Below are positions 38,122 through 50,739 of a stretch of 64,000 nucleotides of DNA, one piece after another. The stretch spans positions 90,938,912 to 91,002,911 of the forward strand of contig NC_088171.1 of NCBI RefSeq assembly GCF_028769735.1. Reading direction: 5' to 3'. This DNA comes from Zonotrichia leucophrys gambelii (taxonomy: Eukaryota; Chordata; Aves; Passeriformes; Passerellidae). Position 1 is the first letter of the stretch, and every line of letters begins with the position of its first letter. The translations under genes and the position numbers were made by a program. The notes under the pieces were generated by a model that saw only the letters and a list, made by a program, of their open reading frames with translations, ran no database searches and had not been told where the DNA came from.

Positions 38122-41100
38122 TGATTTTGACCAAAGTTTATTTCTTGACATTCCCTTTCACGTATGTTCATACTGATACCTACCTCCTCGAAAACAGTTT
38201 CTGTTTAGTCTAAATGTTGCATCAGTGAAAAAAGGTTCCAAAATTTGGTTACTGACTATTTACTCGAATACTAATCACTTGTTAAACATGTCTAAAACTT
38301 CCTGCATAGCTTAAAGCATAAATGATACCTATTTTTTGCACATCTTGTAGCTTTGTACTCCATTCTAGGCTCTTATTTAAAATCCAGTCTAAGCTGATCT
38401 CTGTAACTGTACACAAAATGTACCACACATTGTAATTGTTTGCAGCATCATCTTGCTTCTCACAGGATTCTCAGATGCCCATTGATGCAGAAGAACCAGT
38501 GGTCACCTTTTATTATATCCCAGCATCGCTCCATTCATTAGAAACCCTTTTCCTAACACAGTCTTTTACTGATGGGCACTTGACGTGTCTCCTGGTTGTC
38601 TGCCAACCAGTCTTGCCATTATTGCTGCCAGAACAACAGGACTTTCAGGACTAGACTTTATTTAAATCCTGTAGCCTTTACCTCCCACTTCTCTTTTGTT
38701 TTAATGGACATTTTGTCTCCCTGAAGCATCCATTCAGAATTTGATCTCCCAGTGGTTAATCTCATTACAGATAATCCCATGTACTGAAAATCCTTCCAAT
38801 AGGATAATCTTGTGAACAGCTTCCCTCTGCTGCCTTCCCACCATTCTTTCAGGGCTGAATTATTTTGATCTATTAAATAGATGGATCTCACCTACATGTA
38901 ATAGTTTTCCCCTTAGACTAACTGGTTGGTACTGAAGCACTAACCTCACACTTTGCATTCAGTCCTATTTCTTTACTGGGCAATAAAGAACCAGGCTGAG
39001 GTTTTGGTCACTCACCACTGACATATATGAAAGAACTGCAAGATGGCCAACTAGTTTCCCAAAGACTGGTAACAAAAGGAAGCACAGGCTTCTGAACAAT
39101 ATTATTATTCAGTGTATTAATAATTATCCTTTATCTGTGGAATATGGAGATGGCAATTATTAGTATAATTTCATTGGAAATTAACTACATATAAAATTAA
39201 ATATCATCTTTCAACTAATATGAGAGTATATTAATTTATAACTTCAAGACATACAATTCAGTATTGTAGTTGTAAAGTTTAAACCATACCTGCTTAATGC
39301 AGTTCCATGCAAATAGGCACTGTAAATCAATTCATAAAACTTTTGTCATGTATGAGGGAAATAAAATTCAAATTTAAACAGTCTCTACAGAATCCATGTT
39401 TATCAAATTTCTGTATTCGTAGCAACCCTGTTTACTCAAGGAAATATTGTTCTTACTGTTGTATTAGAGTTAACAAAAATTCCACAGGCTTTAAGTAATT
39501 AACATACTCAAGATTTAAAGATTGAAATGTTGTTTCCTAATACAACACTTCTGCAGCTATATGCATGCTCTACTAAGCATCTCATTACAATATTCCTGAC
39601 AAGCAGTCTATACCAGTCCTTTTCATTACTGAGCCTTTGAGAAGCTTGACTTTTTTTCAAAAAAGGATCAGGTAAGGATAGCTTTGTTTGCAAAATCAAA
39701 AAGTGGAGTCAGATATTTGAGACCAGTTGTATATTATTAAATGGAGACAATTTACATTTTTTCTAATTTATATTTTAACATACACTGAAAAATTATTAAT
39801 ATTCAGGCATCAGGTATGAATCCACCATTCCCATTCCTCCATCTTCAGAGAACTGAAAAATCTAGTTTCCTCTGACATTTGATAGCTAACTTTAAATAGC
39901 TGGAAAATAATCAAGAGTCTCTCAACCTAATAAAGCTACTCTTAGGGTGATATAGCTCCATACTTCCATATATTTTAAGTTAGGAAAACGAAATACATCC
40001 AACAACTAGAAAACTTGTTGCCATGCAGTGTAATTGAAAACTTCTGTTTTCTACATGATCAAATGATGACTAATCTATCATATACTTTGTTGCATTATGC
40101 AGCATATGAGCTAAGTAATTAGCTAGAAGCAAATCTTTTTCATTATTTATCATGAACTGTTTTCCTCCCCAAATTAGCAGTAGCACAGTAGACACTAAAT
40201 AATGAAAAGCTGCCAAGAAATCCCTCTAATTCACTTAAACTTATTACTACACCAAATAATTCTAATGAAATTTGATTGCTGTCAAAAAAAAAATAAAAAA
40301 GGAAAAAGCGGATTATTCTTATGTGTTTTTGGAAACATTACATCTTTCAATTGTTTTGAAGCATTAGCAACAATACAGAAACATTCGAATTTCAACCAAG
40401 TTAATTACTGTTTTTTCATCTGAAAAGGGAAATGGCATTTTGCTGACAATATACAGATTTTCCTCTCTCTTAAACGTAATTTAAGTTTAAGCACTCACTA
40501 AAATGTAGTCATACTTAAATCCTGTGTAGGAGTGACTGATAGCATATGCTCCATATGCTTAATTTTCTTAGTAGTAAAATTGTTTCAACAATTATGTCCT
40601 TTAATTATATAAAAATTACTTTCAATTCTTATGTTTGTATTTTTTTTCTGCATCTGGCAGTCCTTCTTGAAGAACTAAACAACTATTACTCAATCATTGT
40701 AAACTTTGACATGAAAAATACTTTGTTCATCTTTGTGGATAATGCAGCATTTCTTCTAAAAAATAAACAAGCAAAAAGTAGTTTATAGTTTCTGACTATT
40801 TTATGCAGAACATTTGCTCTTCTTGTATTTTGGATTATCTGCAGCCCTTGAGTTATCTTTGTTCAAAGTTGTTTTTTTTTTTTAAGGAAGATTGATACAA
40901 TATTTCTTTAAATTTACTGTCAAAGTTATTATATGTTCTCACCTCATTTACCAACCAAAGCATCTAAATAACACCGAGGTGCAGCTTCATGTCAATTATC
41001 ACACATTATCATATGTGGTATACTAAACTAATCATTCAAAGTATTGTTTCCCATAAAACCAATATGACAAATAAAAATAAATATACCAAAATCATCTTTA

Positions 41101-43667
41101 AATACTCAGCACACTGATTACACAGCAACTGCTCTACAAATACATTTTAAATATAACTTTCTGAATGTCAAAGCTAAGAGTGTTTATAGCTTCACAATTT
41201 TTTACCTTAGGATCTAGCTTTTTTAAAAGTCAGTGCAAGTATAAAGTATGTTAAGCCTATGAGTGTAAAGTACTCCTATTTGAGAAGCCTTGATCTTAGA
41301 CCAGCTGGGCTGAGAATATAAAACAGCCTTCAGAGCAGCAGCTCAGTATGAGTCATTCTGATATTCCCCTCATGGGGTGAATACTAATAATACATCTCTC
41401 TGTTTGTTGTGCTGAGATTTTTTTTTCCTCTCACTCAGACAAGGGAGGGAAAGCTTTATGGTTCTCTCCTCATATAAATGAGTCTGTATCTGGATTAAAG
41501 GAAGTTTTCCACCACACTTCTCTGAAAATTTCAGGTGGGCCTTACCACAAGGTCAGAAAAAGCTGACTTGTTTTCCCAGTTCAACATCACAGTCCAGAAT
41601 CTCCTCTCTACAACACTCTCAGCAGTGATACAATAGAGCGAAGGTGGAGATGTTCTTCAACATACAGCCTGGGAAAGTCAAATAAAAGTTCAGAAAACTC
41701 TGTTAAGTCCCTTGACCCTTAAAGTTACAGTCAGAGACTTTTTCCCTTCTCATAGTACTCATGCAATCTTTGCCATAAAATATTTACAAACAGTAAACAT
41801 CCACATTTTACATGGCCATTAGTCAAAAAGCCTCATTCCTTGCACAGCTCTAGCCTGCAGTGGTGCAAGAGAGGAGGAGAGAAGAGCTAACAGTTACAGT
41901 CTCTGGCTTGTAGCTCTGTGATTTGTGTTTCAGGTGTGCTGTTAAACGGTTACAAAGAAACTTAATTCTTTTGGTGTTTTTTAACTGCTGGAAACAACTT
42001 TCTGGTGTTTCTATCAAGTATTGCTTTTGAAACCTTTCAGGTCTACCTGAAAAACAGCACCAGTATTAGACAGCTGTTCAGAGGGAAGCGCTTTTCAGAC
42101 CAGTTTCGCACTGAGGTACCCAAGTCTTGCCTTCTGGTATCTGCATAATACAGGAATTTCAGCTACTTCAAGAAAAGGGTTTTGCAAAAGCAGTTGCAGC
42201 TTGTGCAACCCCACTGTTACACTTTAGTGGAGAATTGCATCTTAGTGGTTAATGGATAAGTGACTGAATAAATAGCCACCAACAGTGGTTCACTTTACCA
42301 CAAACTAATATCCTTAATTCTCTCTCCTTTCCAAAGGACCATGTCTTGCTGCCATCTCTCTCTAGGAAGTCATTCACAGTTAAGATCCTGGTGACTGGGT
42401 CACATCAGCTGCTCAAAACACTGTGAGGAAGACAGGTTGAATAACTAAAAATATATCCATCTGTATCTTTTCACAGCATTGTTCATTAAATTAGTACTAA
42501 TAAACATCTATAATCTACTTTACTATTTCCTTTTCAAAAGGACATGTGACCAGAATCCATCTCTAATCCAAGCTGAATATAACTATCCTTTCAATAGTAA
42601 GATGTCAGGCAGTCCTAATTTTGTATGATTGCTTTGAAAGAAAATATATGCTGTCATAGCATTTGCCAAAAAGGAACAGAGATATCTGCAGGGACATATA
42701 ATTAATGTAGTAACTAATAGTCACCACAAAGAATCATATTACCAAATAACAATCTATTAGCTCATAAAGAATTTTTTATTAACTACATTGAAAGAATTAC
42801 AATGAAAGGTTATGCAGGAGCAAAAGTAACTATACATCTTCTAATATTTGTGTTTCTTTTTAAACATCTATTTTTCATTTTGTAGTTTCTCATTCCCTTA
42901 GGTACAGCATGAACTTAAAAGCAACCTAGATTCTTCACAGGATTTTTAGAGTATATGATGGATCAATAATTTGTTGGTTTGTTTATGAAATATGCCAGCT
43001 TACTGGGACAGAGTCATTTTTAAGAGGAAAGAAAGATCAATATATATGTGCATAGATTTATGGGTGTTTTTGTTGCAATCAAAATAAGTCTTTTTGTTTA
43101 AAGAACTCTAAAAGGCAAGCTTGGCTTTTTCTCTTTTTTTATCAGTGCATTGGCTTAAGCAGGTTACTTTAATACTAAATGCTGATAAATAGTACTTGTC
43201 AATCTTTCATTCTGTTAAAATCCCTTTGGAATTTAATTTAAGTAGAGTAAGTTCTAAAAACACAAGCAACAAGCCTACTAAGACTTTCTAAACATGATGA
43301 TGTCTACAATGTGTTCACTTCTTCAAATATGTGAAAAGTTTGCCTTAAACTAAGGATCTTAACCACTGCTGTACTTCTTCTTCCCTTGAGTTACATGGAT
43401 AGAAGTTTCTCAGGAGAAAAAAATCAACACTAGATGGGTGGAACAAGGGTTTGGAACACTCATCTTCTTGTTGCATCTCCCCACACAGGGCCACAGCTTT
43501 TTCTTTTCTCTTGCAGCAACAATGCAAGTGTGACATCTGACTTGTGTTAGATTTCAATGTCCTCAGTGCCCTGTCCACTCTAAAATTTTATTAAATTTAC
43601 CTATTACCTGCTAGTTTTGGTGTCAAAGCTGAAGACACAGAAGCATCATGAGCACCATGGAAAGGGT

Positions 43668-43782
43668 CCAAAGCCAGGTTGGAAGGGGGTTTAACAAACT
43701 TTATCTAGTGGGGGGCATCCCTTACCATGGCAGGGGTTTGGATGATATTTAGGGTCCTGTCCAAGTCAAACCATTCTTTAAG
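43668..43782 (+). mobile_element. CR1 LINE, terminal 3' fragment
   Basis: The blocks 'aacaaactttatctagtggg', 'catcccttaccatggcaggg', 'gtttggatgatatttagggt' and 'ccaagtcaaaccattctt' follow, in order, the avian CR1 3' UTR ('acctggtctagtggaaggtgtccctgcccatggcaggggttgg...gatctttaaggtcccttccaaccc...ccattct', written here with its conserved words separated). Only the last 115 bp or so is present, as expected from severe 5' truncation during target-primed reverse transcription. Confidence 0.92.
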
Positions 43783-43784
43783 TC

Positions 43785-46700
43785 CCTTGGGGTTTCAGTG
43801 ATCCTTAATGCTGTTCTCTAGTTGCTTCCTACCACACATGAACACAGGTACACATCTTCTGAAGGCACACAGAACTTTTGCAGCCACTCTACACACACCA
43901 GCCAGAATTTGAAACTATGTGCATCTCAGCCTATGGCACTCCTTTTTGATTATTTTTGTATTCTCAGAAGCCATACAAAACATAATGGCAAGATGTTGAT
44001 AGTGCTGTATATGCAATACTAATGTAATTTACCTAACAGATGTAGCATTCATCTCTCACAGAGGTAAGAATGGTCAGTCTTGCCTCTTCTTGGGCAGGCC
44101 CAGTCAAAATTCTGTAAAATAATCCTAATAGGAAGGGTATCATACCTCCTTTCAAAAATGCTGAACAGACCTTTTGTATATGCAACCTAAGGACTAGGTC
44201 CTGTATCTCCTGGGTAGTTTACTGTAAAATGACCCTAAAAATTATGTGAGATTTGGCAATTGTTAACCATGAAAATATCCAGAATCCTTCAAACCCACAC
44301 TGGCCACTTAGCATCTGTTGTCTCACATGCACAAACAGGCATGATGCATTTCAAAACTGCATGAGGCATGCTTAACCCTTCCACATGTTCTTCAACAGGG
44401 GATCAAATTGAAATATAAAAATGGAGCTCACTGTAGTCACTTGTTCCCTGAATCCTAGCCACTGGATAGAGTCTCACTGAACACAACAATCTGGGATCCA
44501 GACTTTTCATGTGACAGCGCATTCTCTGTTGTTGCTGCTGGTATGTATGCAGTCTTGATTTACTGAAAAAAAATTCAGAATAAATTGACCACCACCCCCC
44601 TTAGCAGATCTGTTCCACTCACGGCAGGAAAGGTCTGTCTTTCAAATCAGAGAAAATACTGTAATCAAAGACACTTTTTTTTCTTCCCCATTTTACACCT
44701 AAAGGATAAAGATGAATGCATACTATTATAAAGAGATTACATAATAATGAAAATTAAATATATGTTAGAAGAAAATTAACTATTTTATTTACTGGATAGT
44801 TGACTTAAGTGATAAGGTTTTTTTGTTTGAAAATGTCATTAAGGAATTGAATTTAATATTCTTTGATAAAGAAAAAAGATACAGTTCCATTTTTGCTGTC
44901 CTTCATGCAAGTTAATTTTTTGCATACTTTGTCCATAATTACAGTGTAATTCTACAAACTTTGCTTAGAAAGCAAGAGACCACAAAATTGATTTTTACTG
45001 CTTGAGCAACTAAGCTAGTCTATTGATCTCTCAATTCTTTGTGTGATTTCAGATAGCTTCCTTAAAATATACTAGAACAGTCCAGGGTTTTCTGTGGGAA
45101 GAGGACAATATGATGCAAGTCACCTACTAAACACAGTTTATTCAAATGTTCACCAAATTCTGTTTTCTTCCTCAATTAATACTTTCTTGTTTTTCCTCTT
45201 TCCCACTTTCCCTCTCCCCATCTCAATAGATATCAAAGGCATCATTAAAGAAGCAAAAAAGAGAAAGCAAGGGAAAAAAGCAAGACTACTATGTTTAAAA
45301 AATTCAAATTGGCTACTAAAACAAGAAAAAATAGCAAATAAAATATTCAATTTTTTTTAATGCTATTAAAATTTTAATTGTGATGTGCCTCAGTCAGAAC
45401 TGAGAAGTGGAACTGTCCCCCCTTCATTAGTATGCCAAATGTTCCCCAAAATAGCTATTTAAACAAAGTAACTGATTAACTTCCATATGCTTTTATTCTC
45501 AGAATTAAAAGAAATGTGCAAATAACCCAGGAAATTTATTTTTCATTGCATTAATCTACAATTTTATTACATTATCTACAAAACAATCAGAAAATCATTA
45601 AAAAAAAACCTTTCAAGGCTTTGCAGAGTTGCCTGTAACTTTATGAAAGTAACTAGAGGAAATTTACCTTTCTTGTCTTGTTCTGACTCTTTGGCTGTCA
45701 TGGGTAAAATTCTTATTTGCTGTCCTACTGATTAAAAAAAAAAGGCATCAAACCACAACATTCAATTCTGTCAGGGCTGTCAGAAAGGTGGAGAAAATTA
45801 CCCCAGAGTTCTGTCTGTTCTTTGAATAAAATAAAGAAAAAAAGAAGAATGCATTTATTTCCTTCATTTATATTTTTATTTCCTTCAATATGCCTGTCCA
45901 ATTCTAAACATAATTCATTCTTGGTTTTTTTTTTTCCTACCAGCATTGATTTTATTGCCTGGTTTTTAAATTGATTCAATACAATTTGGGGAGATTACAT
46001 GTCACTAATAAGTACATTGGATGTGTCTGACTATGCAAGTGGTGGTCAACTTCAGTGGATAATTTACATATATTTATTGTTCTCTACACCAACGTGACAT
46101 GCTAAGTGTTAAATATTAATAATAGCAGTTTTATTATGAATTATATTTCTGTTAATTGTCAGCTTACAGTGAGTTTAGCAAAGTGTGAAACTGTAAAATA
46201 GCGTTTTAAAATAATGTTTAATAAATAACAATTAATAGTCATCTCTTTTGTACATTACAGTTTAATCAACAAACCTACTTATAGGTAATAAAAAAGTCTA
46301 TATCACCCCAGGAAGTCTATGATGCTATGCTAAATTTTGTGTTTATTTATCCCATAAATCTTTAGATAAATACTGTTTGTTCAGTTTGAGCTAATTAAGA
46401 ACATACACTGTCAAAGAATACATTAGACCTCAACAATGTCCAGCGGATTAATGAATCAACATAAAATTACCATACTGTTTGCAGTAACCCATATTAGAAA
46501 TATTATGTTCAAATTTATTTTATGCATGACTCTTCAATATGTAAATGGATCTAATCTGTCAGTCTTTAAACTCCTCATTACTTTTTATCTGTCCCTGTTA
46601 CTTTTAGACAAAAATACTTCAAGATCATTTGGTCTTTAGTATAGTAACATCTGCTTTTCCAAGTTTCTACAACATGAATAAATAATTCCTAGCAATATTA

Positions 46701-48835
46701 ACAATCTAATCTAATTTATTCTAATCTCATAATGCAGGTGCTGTTTTAGGAATTCTGCTATAACATAAAATGCCCAAAGCAATGATGAGGTGTTACCCAT
46801 CTTTGAACTTTCAATATGAAAACAAGGAATGACTTCTTGAAGATGCTAATTTTTGCGTTTCATCAGGCTTTTTTGAGCTGAGTAGGAAAGTCTTGGTTGT
46901 ATTTTCCAATTTGCTGAGAAAGATATTCCATTGACTGAGTAGTTGTTGATTGTGTTTAATGTTAGAATTTCTGAAACAATGACTATTTTTGCTAAAACCC
47001 TTGGAGATCAGATTACATCTCACCTTGTAAGTCCCAAAGGAATGAAATTCATTACCATTGTGATCCCATTCTTTGTGCATGTTGACAATGTCTTGAGAAA
47101 AAAACGCAGAGTGATTGAAAAGACCACACAAAACAATTTCAAAATGCTTTAGGCACAAACTATGTGAGTGACAACTACAAATTTAAGTGCTGTAATTCTT
47201 TGATTAATAGAAAGAAAGTGATTTAGATTATTTTGATAACAGCCTTTAGGAAAAAAAATGACACTTAAAGGACTATAGAATTTGAGGTTTGAATTACTTG
47301 CCTAAGATGTGTTTTTAAAAATAACCTGTCACCTCTGTTTTGGAAGAAGAAGAAAAAAGCCAAGTTATTGGCTTTTTACAAAGTAAACTACCTACTGTAT
47401 ACTCCAGAAGTGACACTTACATTTTTTCTTACCATATCCAAAACCCTAAGAACTTGAAACATATAATAACCTATTACAGAGCCAGAGTATGGACATGATA
47501 AGAAAGCAAATTCAGAAACTACTTCTAGTTCACTAAAACAAACAAAGCTATGTTGTCTTCAAAAAATACTTCCATACAAAGACTTGACAATATTAACAGC
47601 AGTTTTGAACACTGGCTACACAAATCAGTAATGCATAATCACCAAGTGCCAAATACACTAAGATGAAATCTGTTTTAACAAGTGCATTTGAAGCCTGAAT
47701 CTGTTCTAAAATTCTACTTGTGTCACATAAAGGAAACCAATTGCACTGATTTAGGTGGTCAAATGATGAATTAGGTACCTAAATGAAACGTCTTGTTTTA
47801 TTGTTATTAATTTTTCACAACAAAAAATCTGGGACATTTCAGTGCTTTTAAAAAACACTTTTTACATAACTCAGCATCCCCTCAGGAAGAAGAAGCCCAG
47901 GAACTCTGTATATCTGTAAAGAAATCCAACATGCCATTTCCCTCTATTCATAAAACTCTGAAACAAATTTCTGTCCTCCATGCTGCCCTTCTTCATTGAA
48001 GCTTGGTGACTAGAATTATTCTGTCCGTCGCTTTGTTCTGCCTGTGGTCTGCTTTTATGTAAAAAGTTAAAGGAAAGTGAAAGATCCTGAAAAAGAGTAC
48101 ATTCCTTCTGTATCACTTGGCTCCCTATCGGATAATCCAAAAGATCCTTGCTTAGACTAAGTTTCAGCTCTTAGATCAATCAATCAGTGCTAGTATCAAG
48201 TGATGCCCCTTAATAGGAAGCAAAATACAGAATTTGCTCAAGTTGTCATTCTCTCATTTTTTAACCATGTTCACACTGGTTTGAGCCCTTAGTTCATTAT
48301 TCCAGAAAATAATTTGATCTTACCTAAACAAGACTTCTTTTTTAGTACATTTTCAGAAAACTCTTTAATGAGATCTGTCAAATAGATATTTGCATATTAC
48401 ACAGCTTTTAAAGAAACACAAAATTTGCTTTATTTTTTTAGCTTTCTTTGTGCAAGTAAATACCTACAAATTAAAGGATTTGCAGATAGGCCTAACAAAG
48501 AATTTAGCCTAAAGTATGATGTATTTTCTATCTCATAATTATCTTGCTTATAATAACTCCAAATTCAGATGAAAATGCATAGCATGACTTATTACTGAGG
48601 GAATTAAGAAACAAAGTTCACTCATGTAGTGAAACTGTAGATTTCACAAGTCCCCATTGAGTCAAACAGGAAGAATAGTAAATTTATCTTTGTGAAGGCA
48701 TCACTATTTTTCTCTTCATCCTTTTCAGAGGAGAAGACACATGTAGCAGGAGCATTTGCATAGAACATGTGTATTGTGTTCGGGATTGTCCACTGTGAAA
48801 AGGATTCTTAGCATAGGAGCAATGGGCAATGGTTC
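43785..48835. other. Non-coding stretch, nothing recognised
   Basis: AT-rich, with A/T runs near 44570, 45350, 45600, 45730 and 45930. The overlapping 115-codon - strand frame (46811-47158) and 69-codon + strand frame (46943-47152) have no family resemblance. I see no repeat family. Confidence 0.5.
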
Positions 48836-48839
48836 TTGG

Positions 48840-49030
48840 GACAACCCAGGTTAGAAAGGACATCAAGAGGTCTCAAGTCCAACCTTCTACATCCTATGTT
48901 GAACTTCAAAGTAGAACAGAATAGTTCAGTTGAAAGGGAAGTACAACTATCCCTTAGTCCACCTGTACCTTACTCCAGTTAATCACTGTCCTCCTCTAGA
49001 TGGGTTCTACAAATGCTGAACAGCTGGGAA
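48840..49030 (-). mobile_element. CR1 LINE 3' end(s), decayed
   Basis: 'acccaggttagaaaggacat', 'caagaggtctcaagtccaac' and 'cttctacatcctatgttgaa' follow a reversed CR1 3' UTR. Directly after it, 'agaacagaatagttcagttg' and 'aaagggaagtacaactatcc' resemble a second reversed CR1-type 3' start. This suggests two nested or abutting fragments. Both are diverged, and the junction near 48910 is approximate. Confidence 0.68.
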
Positions 49031-49034
49031 TAAT

Positions 49035-49615
49035 AAACAACCAAATTTTGCTGCAGTTAGCACAAACCTGAAACTATTTCAGTTAAAGCCACAGAAGTTT
49101 TTCTGGTTTATTTCAGGAAAGGGAAGAATGAAGACAGGTGGTTTTTTTTACAAATTTATATCTGATGTCAGTTTTGTGCCAAAAGACTACTTGTTAGCGC
49201 CTGTAAGCTTATAATCCTAAAACACAAAAAGTCTTTCCTGAAACCCTGAAGGAGGTATAGAGAAGTGGCAGTAAAGGTCCCATTAAACAGACCACATAAA
49301 CCTGAGGTCATTTGAGAACACTTTCAGTCCACCACAGTCCTTAAATAAGACATACTCTTTAATGAAGAACTGCGCACCAGCTGTTTTAAACTCTATGAAC
49401 AAGAAATGGTTAACCCACAGAAGAAAATTGAATCAATAAAAGCCACTGACATTAAAGATAAGTTTTTTTGGAGCAGTTGCATTTGCTTCAAATGCAGCTT
49501 TGGAAGATCTGTGGTTTCATTCAGAGGCAACTCAGGCCTCATCTTTGTATCCCTTCCTAAATACTTACTTAAAAGATGATCAAATTAGAATTTTTGCCCA
49601 GAGATTTCACAGATG
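49035..49615. other. Spacer between CR1 fragments
   Basis: AT-rich non-coding sequence. Nothing recognised. An 86-codon + strand frame from 49500 runs into the following CR1 and is not a gene. Confidence 0.5.
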
Positions 49616-49629
49616 TACTGGCAGTGTGA

Positions 49630-49860
49630 TTTGGGTCATTGCAGAGTCATTTAGGTATGAAGGGGTCATGGGAGGCCATTCAGTTGAGCATATGGCACAA
49701 ACCATGCTTAACATCAAAGCTAGACCAGATTGCCTAGGGCCTTGTCCAATCTCATTTTGAAGCTCTCTGAGGATGGGCATTTCACAACCTGTCCAGACAA
49801 ACTGCTCCAGTGCACTAATGCAGTGACACTACTAGAAAAACTACAAGCAATGGGAAGTGT
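49630..49860 (-). mobile_element. CR1 LINE 3' fragment
   Basis: On the + strand, 'cagagtcatttaggtatgaa' begins the reversed CR1 3' end. It is followed by 'accagattgcctagggcctt', 'gtccaatctcattttgaagc', 'gaggatgggcatttcacaac' and 'caaactgctccagtgcacta'. This matches the usual order 'tcatttaggttggaa ... caggttgctcagggccttgtcca ... aggatggagattccacaacct ... ctgttccagtg'. The copy is moderately diverged and 5'-truncated, in the same orientation as the fragment 600 bp before it. Confidence 0.9.
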
Positions 49861-49879
49861 CTGACAGACACTGGGACAT

Positions 49880-50615
49880 TGAAGATTCCCTCCTTCCAGC
49901 AGGGCTCCATGTCATGTAGGCCTGCTTATACAGGATACCCAAGAAGTAGGCTACACACAGAAGTAGAGACTTCCACAAAGACTTCAAAGTACAAGGTTCT
50001 GTAGCCACATGCAATTCCTGGCCACATGAGAACCTAAGACTTACTGGTGGCTAAGCCTGCCCTAGTCTGAGGGGGGTAGAATAAGTACCAGTAATACCCA
50101 AAAGTTGATCTGGCATATTAGAAGCTGGCTTATGCTGTTATTGCAGGAAACAAGAGCAGGGTGGAGAGGAGCTGAAAAGCTGGAAACAGCCCCAGGTTCC
50201 CTTCAACTTTCTGTATGCTACCAAATGGTGCTGTAAAAATGGGTGAAAACAAATTAGTTGCACACTGCTAACACAAAGGAAAGTATGTTGCCTTCAATAA
50301 TTTGTTGCACAACTGAGGTTCTGAACACAAACTTGATGTCAGTCATAAGACTTTCTGTTTTGGAGAGAAATGGCTTCATAATAGATAACGTCTCTTAATT
50401 ACAATGCAGTTCTTCATTTATAAGCAGCTCTATGACTCCACACATACTTAGCTTTTTCCACATTCTTCTTTTTACTGCCCTTCAATCATTCCCTAACCAA
50501 CTTCTTTTGCTTCTCTTTTTGAATGATTCATCGCCTACTAAAATTAATTGTGGAGCTGACAAGATAAGACCTGCTATGAGCAGCTTACTTCATTTATGCT
50601 CTACATTATTTTCAA
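49880..50615. other. Non-coding stretch, nothing recognised
   Basis: The first 300 bases are less AT-rich and could hold more of the CR1 body or an older repeat, but no block is readable. No gene is seen. Confidence 0.45.
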
Positions 50616-50621
50616 TTCATC

Positions 50622-50722
50622 TGTTTAGACTGTCAACTTTGTTTTTGTACAGGGCTTAGCAAAATGGGGATCAATACTTGGCTGACCCTTAACCACTGTA
50701 ATAATAAATATGATTAATAACA
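50622..50722 (+). mobile_element. Old amniote interspersed repeat, 3' tail (class uncertain)
   Basis: 'ctgtttagactgtcaacttt' is followed by 'gtttttgtacagggcttagc', 'aaaatggggatcaatacttg' and 'aaccactgtaataataaata'. This parallels a tail I recognise from turtle, crocodile and bird sequence: 'ttagattgtaagctctt ... tttgtacagcgcctagcacaa ... tggggccctgatc ... ctactgtaatacaaataata'. It belongs to an old SINE- or DNA-transposon-like family; I cannot say which. A second, weaker match ('tacagagcctagcac' followed by a 'ctgtaaatg...aataat' end) lies at about 51327-51385. Confidence 0.5.
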
Positions 50723-50739
50723 ATGCAGGGTTATTTTTC

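Larger units (their letters stand above)
32680..43660. other. Long non-coding stretch, nothing firm
   Basis: Eleven kilobases without a recognised gene or dispersed repeat. The longest frame (144 codons, - strand, 37737-38171) has no domain. At 41316-41345 a TATAAAA is followed about 25 bases later by a pyrimidine/purine start-like site, but isolated TATA words are expected in AT-rich DNA. Simple repeats are listed separately. Confidence 0.5.

Noticed and set aside
37737..38171. 144-codon - strand open frame as a gene.
   Set aside because: No recognisable motif or domain, and a length still within chance expectation. It overlaps a T-run and small tandem repeats.
41316..41345. TATAAAA with a start-site-like sequence about 25 bases downstream, as a core promoter.
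   Set aside because: Such words are frequent in AT-rich DNA, and no CpG island, exon or downstream gene supports it.
46811..47158. Overlapping frames on both strands (115 and 69 codons) as an antisense gene pair or ribosomal-protein retrocopy.
   Set aside because: Neither translation matches a family I know, and no retrocopy hallmarks are seen.
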